Below are positions 1-8,461 of a DNA stretch of 64,000 nt, piece after piece; the stretch's first letter is position 1, and each line of letters starts with the position of its first letter. Location: positions 88,472,370 through 88,536,369 of the forward strand of contig NC_080671.1 in NCBI RefSeq assembly GCF_030247195.1, read 5' to 3'. The position numbers were made by a program, and so were the translations under genes. Under the pieces are notes generated by a model. The model saw nothing but the letters and a program-made list of their open reading frames with translations, was not told where the DNA came from and did no database searches. Source of the DNA: Topomyia yanbarensis (Eukaryota; Arthropoda; Insecta; Diptera; Culicidae).

Positions 1-1602
1 AAGTTTGGAGAGGATGTTTCGCGTGCAGATGTCGAGCCCCCATTTTGCAGCCGCCATTTTGAATTTCGGCATGATAAAAATATCACCGTATACAGAAGTA
101 ATAAACAAATGTGATAATCAAAACTAAATGTTCCTATATCATTTCATTATCCCACAAAATTTCTCAAAATTCTATGTATTTTTGGCCAAATCTGAAAGAA
201 CATCCCCGTAAAGCACATACATGGCGCTGAATTCTTACCATTCTCCCGGAATAATTTAAAAATGGAATAATCCGTTATATTCGTTTTGTTTCCCAGTGTA
301 CCACTGAGGGAACCGGATTTCTAAAATATTGCCTGACTAAGCAAAAATAACAAAAGATTCCTACCAACCCGCTTCCTGCCTTTGAGCAGCCGAAAGTAAT
401 TTTTTGTGTCAATCGTTTAGCACGTCGTTCGAATACGGACCCCTGCGCATAAATTGCATACAAAAGGAACGAACCAAACCACCACCCGCGTCGCCACTGT
501 TTTTCATCAATGTTATCTTCCGTTCGCACAACTGAGCTTTTAAACTGGCATCATTCATAATAAATGCAGCGTATGATGCTGAATGTGCAGCAGCGCGCGC
601 GCCGTTTGGTGAATGTTTAGCTCGGTAAAAAGGTGCCCGCCATCATCCATGCAGACCTAGGTGCAATGAATGGGAACTTAGCAACTGTGTTTCCCTCGCA
701 ACACACCCCCGCTAAAACTGTGCACGGCGACTGATGCTGGATGGCGAGCCGAATGCATTCAACAATTGAAATGTGAGCTGTGCATTTCGCTTGCAAAGCC
801 GACAGCCGGCGAAGTGCAGTAGGATTACGTGAATGAGAATTATTGGCACATGGAAACGGAATTACAAGCAGTGCAGGGGCGAATTTCCTGCGAGTTGTTC
901 TGACTACAATTGGTTTTGGGTAAAGGAATGGAGCAACTTTAAGGTTATACTTTAACCAGGAAGAATTTCAGTCAATATACTAATATCAAGTCCTATACCT
1001 CTAAATTTTATAAAAACTTGTTGTAACCAATTCTGACCAATTAGTGTACAGAATAGGTAATTTCGTATTGTAAAATCTTCAGTCATCTTTTGGAATGGGT
1101 TGAAAGGTTATCCATGTGCGACGTTGTCCGTGTTACACGACACGGTCTTAATTCAAATATTTTAAATTGAAATTGATGAAATTAATTCGAATTAACTAAT
1201 AACTCTTCGTTTTTACAACAAGCGTTTTTAGCTTCCATTGCATTATTTTAAAGCTCATGCTCAGTAATGTACAAAAAATCCCATCCACTCAATCTCGAAT
1301 CGCAACGAGCGTTCAATTAATTTTACGCCCCTGCACGCGCGGTACTGAAAATTTCTCCCTGCTTGCTATTTTAGTTTTTTGTAGCACTTATAGAAAGCAA
1401 TTTTTCACTGCCCAAAATCATGCAACTACTCCAATTGAACCCAGCTCGGAATCTCATTCCCACTCACACTCACTCTTTCAGAGCTGGTAGACCAAAACGA
1501 AAAACGAAATTCTCCACCGTCCGCTTTTTGATTCGTCCAATGAAAGTGAAAAGCTCGGCTTCGGCGGCTGAATCTGGGCTGTGTCCCGTTTCGATCCGGC
1601 TA
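1..1602. other. No gene recognised (probable intron or flank)
   Basis: No coding region or repeat structure is supported here. The short open frames in this stretch have no recognisable domain and overlap each other on both strands. Positions about 540-900 are richer in G and C than their surroundings and look like single-copy sequence. The right limit is the TA dinucleotide that flanks the ITmD37E element. Confidence 0.5.
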
Positions 1603-2903
1603 TAAAGGGCGAACACGAAATTATTACGACACCGAAAATGTCATGCCAAATTTCATATATTGTTTAAAATCAAATCAAAATTTTAGGGTAGTTTTATACA
1701 TATATTTACTTCAAAAATCAAAAGAAAAGTTAATCGATGGAGTCTTGAGTGTAAAATTGAACGCATTTTCGCTTGATGCCCTCCATCAAAGTTATTACAG
1801 TGTCATCCGGTACCAGTTTCTCAGTTTTTTTTCCATTTTCTTAACATGTCCTTCTCGCCTTTGACTGTCTTCTTGCTCTTCCGAAGTTCCCGCTTCATCA
1901 TTGCCCAGTACTGCTCCACCGGGCGCAGCTCCGGACAGTTTGGAGGATTCATGTCCTTTGGAACAAAATGGACAGAATTGGCCTCATACCACTCCAGGAC
2001 ACTTTTAGAATAGTGGCATGATGCCAAATCTGGCCAAAATAGCGAAGCTTCGTTGTGCTGCTGCAAGAACGGCAAAAGGCGCTTCTCGAGGCACTCAGAT
2101 TTGTAGATCTCGCCATTTACTGTGCCCTTTGTCATGAAAGGCTCACTCCTCAGTCCGCAAGAGCAGATGGCCTGCCAAATGAGATATTTGGAGGCGAACT
2201 TCGATATTTTATTCTTCTTAAATTTGTCGTCCACATAGAACTTGCTCTTGCCGGTGAAAAACTCCAACCCCGGAATTTGCTTAAAACCGGCTTTTATATA
2301 CGTTTCGTCGTCCATCACACAGCAGCCATATTTTGTCAGCATCTTCTCGTAGAGCTTCCGTGCCCGAGTTTTAGCCGTCGATTGTTGCCGCTCATCGCGG
2401 TTTGGGAAGTTCTGTACCTTGTATGTATGTAGTCCAGCTCTCTTCTTTGCATTCTGGACGTAGCTCTGCGACATGCCGATCTTTTTAGCCAAATCACGGC
2501 TTGAGACGTTGGGTTTTGCTTTAATCATCCGCTTCACCTTTCCCGCCGTCTTTTTGTTCTCCGGTCCCGGTTTTCTTCCAGCTCCTTTGCCGTGGTCCAA
2601 CGTCAACCGCTCCTGGAAGCGCTTCAACACTCTGGAGACGGTTGAATGGTGAATGTTAAACATTTTTCCCAACAGCCGGTGCGACAGGTCAGGAAATTCC
2701 AGGTGTTTGGAAAGAATTTGTTCTCTCGACTCGCGTTGGTTCACCTCCATTTTCGTTGAATCGAAAAACACGACTTCGAGTTTGACAGCATGTAAACAAT
2801 ACACATCGAAGAGAAAGTGTGCAAAATTTGGTTGATTTTTACCCAATGGTAAAAAAGTTATGCCCTGTTGAATGTGTCGCAATAATTTTGGGTTCGCCCT
2901 TTA
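1603..2903 (-). mobile_element. ITmD37E (Tc1/mariner superfamily) transposon
   Basis: The element body is 1605-2901, flanked by TA at 1603-1604 and 2902-2903, the target duplication expected for this superfamily. The terminal inverted repeats begin AAGGGCGAAC at the left and, read inward, AAGGGCGAACC at the right. They continue as imperfect repeats of about 30 bp that both include AAATTATT and CGACAC. The length of about 1.3 kb fits a complete mariner-type element with one gene and no intron. The transposase reads leftward. Both ends and the target duplication are intact, so the copy is young compared with its surroundings. Confidence 0.93.
1821..2750 (-). CDS. ITmD37E transposase, C terminus lost by frameshift
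   Basis: Cut-and-paste transposase of 309 residues, counted from the methionine of MEVNQRES. The same frame stays open upstream to 2882, but that part lies against the terminal repeat and I treat it as untranslated. The N-terminal half has two helix-turn-helix regions (about residues 12-55 and 85-115) separated by a basic GRKPG linker. The catalytic triad is visible: the first Asp in CVMDDETY, the second in FWPDLASC, and Glu in RPVEQYW. Exactly 37 residues separate the second Asp and the Glu, which defines ITmD37E. The frame ends early, just after a run of eight T at 1825-1832 (A on the coding strand). In the neighbouring frame, similarity-like sequence continues about 33 more codons to a stop at 1730-1732. 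One extra base in that run is therefore the likely lesion. No other stop or frameshift is seen, and whether the truncated protein works is unknown. Confidence 0.9.
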   Translation of the reverse strand: MEVNQRESREQILSKHLEFPDLSHRLLGKMFNIHHSTVSRVLKRFQERLTLDHGKGAGRKPGPENKKTAGKVKRMIKAKPNVSSRDLAKKIGMSQSYVQNAKKRAGLHTYKVQNFPNRDERQQSTAKTRARKLYEKMLTKYGCCVMDDETYIKAGFKQIPGLEFFTGKSKFYVDDKFKKNKISKFASKYLIWQAICSCGLRSEPFMTKGTVNGEIYKSECLEKRLLPFLQQHNEASLFWPDLASCHYSKSVLEWYEANSVHFVPKDMNPPNCPELRPVEQYWAMMKRELRKSKKTVKGEKDMLRKWKKN

Positions 2904-3678
2904 CGTGCTATACGAGTCCTTTCCCGGACCAAGCAGACAGGTTAAAAGACTGAAATGAAAGGTTATCAATTTCCCATCGCAACAGCAATGTGTACTGCTG
3001 CTGGGCCAAATGGGCATTTTGGCAGCCTATAAATTTTCACCAACGTTTTTCGCCAGAGTGCCGTTTTCCGCCCGCGTCAGTTGGAGCAGGACATCGACAT
3101 CGGTAGTTGTAGGTACGATTTCGGCGTGGAATGGGAATCCAATCGTTTGAAATACTTTGTTCGATGTAACTACTGATATGATGCCTTCGGGTGTTTTGAA
3201 AAGATAGTTTAGCTAACGGAGAAATTCGTCTGCCCTCGCCTAATGGAGGGTTTGTGAAATCGGATCACCGTAGAAGCATTTGTCTAGGATTTTAAAAGGG
3301 GCTTTTGATAAGTCGCATGAAACATCGTTCGCACTTCAATCGAAGTTAGGATGAATTGGTGTGATCTATCAATAGTTATACTGAAAAAATAAACCCATCC
3401 ATGTGCGTATTTTTTCCTGAATACACGGAAGCTTAAATGTTTCGAGGCGACGATAAGTACCAATTCGCAAAAGCAAAATTTTGTATTATTTCAAATCTCA
3501 CTATGACTTTCCAGTTCTTGAAGTTCTTGAAGACGTATTTAGGAAAACACGATTTGGCGCAGTTTGTTTTAGATTTTTTCGGGAAAATTCTGCCATATCC
3601 AGAAACTAAAAGATATACAGTAAACCGAACAGAGATAAAACTGTACATCATCTGTTAGAAAATCATTCAAAATCGGTG
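2904..3678. other. Possibly single-copy sequence, no ORF
   Basis: No coding region is supported. The segment 2980-3120 is locally GC-rich and carries a promoter-like arrangement described separately. The rest is AT-rich and unassigned. Confidence 0.35.
3028..3112 (+). promoter_or_regulatory. Candidate core promoter and 5' exon
   Basis: TATAAATTTT begins at 3028. An initiator-like GCCAGAGT lies near +1 at the usual distance (about 27 bases), and a stronger TCAGTT initiator lies near 3077. A consensus-like splice donor, GTAG followed by GTACGA, occurs at about 3112. This order (TATA, initiator, donor) is what a short non-coding first exon would show. The same strand as the downstream robo gene makes an upstream promoter possible, but nothing else supports it. 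Confidence 0.22.
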
Positions 3679-3800
3679 TTAAGCTTCCAGCAGACGCTCT
3701 AGTACATAGAGTGCGCGCCACTCAGAAAATCAAGCGACAGCATCTTTGAACACCAGCGTCTACTTGTTCAGTGAGCCATTCACGTTACTTCAGGAGGGCC
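3679..3800. repeat. 120-bp dispersed repeat, copy 1
   Basis: Diverged member of a family of which better copies lie at 26120-26243, 47882-47987 and 49234-49345. Shared blocks are TTAAnCTTCC at one end, a central GAAAATCnAGCG, GTTCAGTG, and ACTTCnGGAGGG at the other end. The ends are inverted repeats that include TTAA, so this is a short TTAA-associated MITE-like sequence. Confidence 0.6.
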
Positions 3801-3842
3801 ATACATAATGCTTTCAACAATGTATAACTGCTTAACAGGTGC

Positions 3843-5579
3843 TTATGGAGAAACGTTTTTACCTTCGTTTCGCAAGTGAAACCCAGTTGAATGATAATAA
3901 TTTATAACATAATTACAGTTTTTGCCTATAGTGAAGTTATACGGGTCTATAGTTATCCCCAGGATCTTCGGTTCCTTGGGATAAGGGACGATCGTTCCGC
4001 CCAGCAGGATCTGCTTCCCTACCGCGATGTGGTTTGTGCTACAGTAGTGCGTAATCACACTTCTGGTAGGTGACATATTAAAGCCCATCAACTCACCGCA
4101 CTTACGACGGCTTGAAGTACCTATACGACGAGTTCTTCCGATGGTTCATCCCATCGCTACCAGCACTATATCATTGACGTAGACGAAGACGTATATCCCC
4201 GGCGGTAGACTAGCAAATAAAGATTTTGTGGACACCGGGAAAAGTGTAACGGTGATATCCATGGGGGTCCTCCGAAAAGGCGTTGGATTGGGCACCCCCG
4301 ATTCCCACCGGGATGGTGGGTAGGGTGGGACAAAAAATAGATTCCAGCTCCGAGCAACTTTTTGGGTACCATTTGGGTCCTAGAACATCTGTGCAAATTC
4401 TTAGCTTGATCCCTGAAACTATATTTTCGCGCCCACTATTTAAAGTTTACATGGGATTTTATATGGGAAAATTAACTTTCACAAAAATAATTCCTCCAGA
4501 AGTCGCCCATTGCTTCTTAAAAATAAACCGTTATGTGAATTTTGTAGGAAATTTAACACAGAAACAATGTCTCGAAAACTACGAAACGATCTGACGCTTG
4601 AGAAAAAAGTTATTAAGCTGAAACCAATTGATGCTCTGACGATTGATAAAATATTCATTGTTTCTAGCACCACTGTTGTTGGTTGTCCAATTATATGCAA
4701 TTTTGTTTTGATCTTCTCTTAATGTCTCCAAATCATTTTTCTATACCGTCTGGCCACTTCGCAAGAGTTTTCAGGGATAAATTGAGTCTTCTTTTGTACA
4801 TAATAAGAGAAAATTAAAGATTTTGTATATAATTCGACCGTCAGCAGCAGTGATGCTATGAAAAGTAAAATTTTCATTAATCTTCAGGACATCAATCGGT
4901 TTTTGCTTAATAACTTTTTCCACAAGCATCAGATCGTTTCGTGGTCTTCTAGACCTTGTTTCCTTGACAAATTTCCTATAAAAATCATACATCTATTTAT
5001 TTTTAGGAGGTAACGGGTGACTCTTGGAAGAATTAATTTGCAAAAGACGTTTTCCCCATACGAAATTCCATGTAAACTTTAAACAGTGGGCGCAAAAATA
5101 TAGTTTCACCGATTGAACTAAAAATTTGCAGAGTTGTTCTGGGATCTAAATGGGACCCAAAAAGTAACTCGGAGCGAAATTTTATTTTTTTTCATATAAC
5201 CATGTCCCACTCTAATGGTGGGGTTAGCCAGGTAGTCACTTACGAAGCGGCCTATGTTTCAGTTGGCTAGTTGTTGCAGTACTCCGTGACGCCACAGAGT
5301 ATTATATGCCTTCGCCAGGTTGAAAGTAGCGATGTGGGTGTGCAGGCCGTCGGTTACGAATTCACGTACCACCTCTCCAAATCTGGCGAGGTAGGCATCT
5401 GTTCCTGTTCCAAGTCGGAACTGTGGTTGATTCAAGAGTTCACGCTCCTCCAGTAGGTCCATCAGCCGTTTGTTGCCCATTCTCTTCATCGGCTCAGCGA
5501 AGCAGGGGAACAAACTATTTGGGTGGAAATCGTCATTTGGGGTAGGAATTACCAGGATTTCCTTCGTTGAAGTGGGCAT
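3843..5579 (-). pseudogene. Non-LTR retrotransposon reverse transcriptase remnant
   Basis: The reverse transcriptase is read right to left and interrupted by the foldback at 4321-5214. At 5259-5579 one frame shows PTPNDDFHPNS, MKRMGNKRLMDLLEE and FNLAKAYNTLWRHGVL, the region of the first catalytic Asp (here Asn-Leu-Ala-Lys, so degenerate). After the foldback, the - strand of 4141-4310 gives a broken counterpart of the NGVPQGS region, then FVYVNDIVLV in place of the catalytic YxDD box. The frame at 3843-4091 gives SPTRSVITHYC and PYPKEPKILGITID, the thumb-side region. There are stops, frameshifts and a changed catalytic box. The motif style resembles I or Jockey superfamily elements, but the clade is not secure. 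The true 5' and 3' ends are not seen. Confidence 0.82.
4321..5214. mobile_element. hAT-like foldback element with 8-bp target duplication
   Basis: The 894-bp element starts TAGGGTGGGAC and ends GTCCCACTCTA, an imperfect inverted repeat. It is flanked by identical 8-bp direct repeats, atggtggg, at 4313-4320 and 5215-5222. The inverted repeat continues inward for about 400 bp on each side with moderate divergence, so almost the whole element is a palindrome with a short centre near 4740-4790. The short open frames found in both arms are mirror copies of each other and are not separate genes. An 8-bp duplication is typical of hAT transposase activity. No transposase is encoded, so the element is non-autonomous. 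Confidence 0.88.
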
Positions 5580-5615
5580 CAGTTCACTACTTCAAATGCG
5601 GTTAATACTGTCCAA

Positions 5616-5712
5616 CCCAAGTAACATTTCTAGTTTTATAGCCCACTACAAGTGCATTTTTGGTTTTAAGAAGGACTCCAAGAGTACAATAAAACCTCAA
5701 TTGCTACTAGGG
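5616..5712. repeat. 97-bp hairpin MITE (CCCAAGTAAC family), copy 1
   Basis: The ends are inverted: CCCAAGTAAC and TAGTTTTATA at the left against the complement of AATAAAACC and GCTACTAGGG at the right. A second copy lies at 57437-57533 with about 80 percent visible identity over the whole length, including AAGAGTAC and AAAACCTCAATTG. It is inserted in the non-LTR remnant. Confidence 0.65.
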
Positions 5713-6608
5713 AAGTTATCCTGAATTGGGTTCGAAACGAACGGGTCTGCTCTCAGCCCTTTGCTTGATTCGCACGAACGTGGGTGGGAGGACGGCGTCT
5801 GCGGATAGAGTTAACGACAATGGTTGAGCCACTGGGTCGTCGTTTTCCGCTTAGAGCATTTACTTCCTGCCAGATCTCTAAGGTCGAGGAGTGTGGGGAA
5901 ATAGCTTCTGACCAAACGAAAAGCCCATAATACCCCCAGGATCATGGTCCAACTTCACCCCCCAGCATAGTGTTTTGATAGTGAATTAAATGGGATGAAC
6001 CCATGAAAACATCCATTACCATGGTCTCGTAGATCCAATATAAAAACCTTATTTTGATGTATTTATAGCTTATTCAGATCATTTTATGGTGTTTTGATGT
6101 TTGTGAAACTTGACATGGACCATATTTATGGTCTTATTAAGGGGTTGTATTATGTCTGAATCCGCAAGGATTTGCTCGAGATGGATTTGCTCGAGATGGC
6201 TTTGCTGACCACATTTCAGTACCCGTACCGCAGTTCGACGACGACGGCCCTGATGGCTATCCCGACCTCTGGGAATGATCAGTGCACCGGGGAGGATTCC
6301 CACTTGTCCTGGGGATGCAAGAAACGGCTGCCCGATTTAAGATGCTGGTGAGTTCATCCGGGGTGTATGCCTAGTCCAGATTTATCAGATCGTTGACGGT
6401 CTTCTCGTACCGAGCCTATTTTGCCCGATCATAAAACAACCGCCTTCGGCGGGTTATTTAGGGTCCCATCTGATCTTACGTATTCTGGATAGGGAAATAG
6501 TCACTGTTGCATGGATCAGCAGGGACAGTCCACCCACAAGAGCCAGCCCTTACTTCCCAGTAGACAGTGACGTTGAGCATCGCTACAAGACGGGACGTCC
6601 ACGGTCAG
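5713..6608 (-). other. Probable non-LTR retrotransposon body, degenerate
   Basis: On the - strand this segment still gives short protein-like stretches, for example GTRRPSTI, RMNSPAS and GILPGALIIPR, broken by stops. They look like the region between endonuclease and reverse transcriptase of the element at 3843-5579. A small tandem duplication, gatttgctcgagatg twice, sits near 6170-6202. Assignment rests on position and style only. Confidence 0.4.
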
Positions 6609-7353
6609 TAGGGCATCGCAAAAAAATTTTTTTTTGTGTTCTCGAAGGCCCCCCCTCTCATATTGTGACAAATGTCAAAGTAAGCTCAGATGCCAAATTT
6701 CACATCGTTTGGACTATTTTAGACCCCCGCCCACTTCGCTTGAATTTTTTTGAAATTGGTACTACAGGTCGGACTCGATTATCCGGGGATTTCAAAAAAA
6801 TCTCACCTCGGATAATGGAATCACCCGGATAATCAAATCAATTTTTTTTTTGCGTTATTTTATGAATTTAAGCTTCATTCGTGGAGAAATTGGAAATTAA
6901 ATGGTCGGAATAAATATTATGGTAAATGTAAATGTACCTATTTCGGCCCTAGTCGATTTTTCAGACTTTTCATTTATTATTCATATTGGTAACGAGTTAA
7001 CGGTATGTATCAGTTGTTTATAGCTATTTGTGTAAGAATTCTAAGATAAACTTTTTAATAAGGTGTGTCTTTTGCAATACAGGTCAAACTCGATTACACG
7101 GGGCTTCGATTTTCCAAGGTAAATGATTCGATTACTCGAATACCAGAAAAAATAAAGTTAGTAAGTCGTCTGTTTCTTGGCTCCAGTTTAATTTACGTGG
7201 TGGTGTTACATATCATAGCTAACATGTCTTTTAACCCTCATTCTAGTTAGAAGAGTTCGTGTTGCGCCCACACAAAGAGATCCTTGTCCTTGTCCTTGTG
7301 ACATCATTTAATTAACCAATGTTGTACCGGAATGTCAGGTAATAACTACGCGT

Positions 7354-7604
7354 GTAGTGCCCAAAAAAACATAAGAGTCCCATATGGAAAAACAGCAAGC
7401 CGAGAAAAACGCTGTTCAAGATTTACATTTTCATTGAGCCTTATGGGAGGGACAACCATGTTTTGGCATTTTTTCGGTATTTTCTAAACAAACGTGACAA
7501 TCTTATTTGTGCATTGTGATTCAACGGTGATACAGAATACAATCCAACAGATAACTCAATTTTGACAAAAATCCATATGGGACTCTTATGCTTTTAAGGG
7601 CAGT
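7354..7604. repeat. 250-bp MITE with TIRs
   Basis: The ends share TAGTGCCC and CATAAGAGTCCCATATGG at the left, and CCATATGGGACTCTTATG and GGGCAGTG at the right, an inverted repeat of about 34 bp. The interior has no coding frame. A target duplication could not be fixed. Confidence 0.65.
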
Positions 7605-7609
7605 GGACT

Positions 7610-7803
7610 CTCCCACTCATACTTATCACTAGCGAAGGACTACAGGGTACGTAGATGATGGGTTCCCGGCCGCCTCAGAGAGAAGTACTGCTGGCGCCCT
7701 CTTTACATAGCCTATCATCCATCTTTGCTTGAGCTACCCAAGAATTGAAATCACCTCCAGTGGCGGCCGGGTCTCTTGTCAAAATCTCGTTGACCATTTC
7801 TAG
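7610..7803 (-). pseudogene. Non-LTR endonuclease (APE-type) fragment
   Basis: On the - strand this segment reads GGDFNSWVAQ, then EGASSTSL, a stop, GGREPIIYV and CSPSLVISM. GDFNxW is the signature of the apurinic-like endonuclease of non-LTR retrotransposons, and the later blocks follow in the usual order. The fragment is about 65 codons with a stop. It sits inside the pogo-like element next to the MITE at 7804, so it is a captured scrap. It may belong to the same family as the reverse transcriptase at 3843-5579, which cannot be shown here. Confidence 0.68.
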
Positions 7804-7990
7804 ACCAACGTTTTTCTACCGCGTATAAGGTTCCAAAACTATTTTTCCTTAGAACTGTTGGCGTCAAGAAACACGAAAAACCTGGTTTAATAAATAGAGG
7901 TGCTTCTTTTGCACTGCTAGAAGCTGCTCAATATTTACCTTCCGATCTAGTCCTATTGCATGAAAAAGGTAATTGAGAGAAATCTAAACT

Positions 7991-8174
7991 ATTTTTATTT
8001 TTTTATTTTTATTTCAATTATAGAGGTTTTAACCTTAAGGTCATTCGCCTCTTCGGGTTAGAAAAATCTCTTAGGAAAAATTTCCAACCCTATGTGCGGG
8101 GTCGGGACTCGAACCCAGGTGCGCTGCGTACAAGGCAATCGATTTACCAATACGCTACGCCCACCCCAAAAAAA
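7991..8174 (-). mobile_element. tRNA-derived SINE, copy 1
   Basis: Flanked by the perfect 11-bp duplication aaatctaaact at 7980-7990 and 8175-8185. On the - strand it has an A box, TAGCGTATTGG, and an exact B box, GGTTCGAGTCC, correctly spaced for internal RNA polymerase III transcription. A tRNA-unrelated body follows, ending in ATTGAAAT and an A-rich tail. It matches the copy at 23319-23493 closely. It resembles the Feilai type of Aedes SINE, but the family name is not certain. Mobilisation depends on a partner LINE. Confidence 0.88.
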
Positions 8175-8386
8175 AAATCTAAACTAGAAAGTTTTAGCAG
8201 TTTTCAACAATATTGCCAGGCTAAGAAAATATTCCAAAATTTCATTTTAACCATTAACAGAAACTATCCCTGGCAGCACTGCTTCAACGGAACCTAATCA
8301 GATTAATTGTAATAACTTCTGTTCTACTAATAATTTTTATAGCTTTTAATGCTCAAATGAAAGATCTTAGTCGATTTTATTAGCCT

Positions 8387-8461
8387 TAGGGGAAAGAGGG
8401 TAACAGTGGAACTAGGAAAACGTATTGTTTTCATAGTTCCACTGTTACCCTCTTTCCCCTA
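8387..8461. repeat. 75-bp near-perfect hairpin MITE
   Basis: The 28-base arms are an exact inverted repeat: TAGGGGAAAGAGGG and TAACAGTGGAACTA against their complements, around a 19-base loop. TA at both ends suggests a TA target duplication. A deleted relative is at 58975-59022. The element has no coding capacity. Confidence 0.8.
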
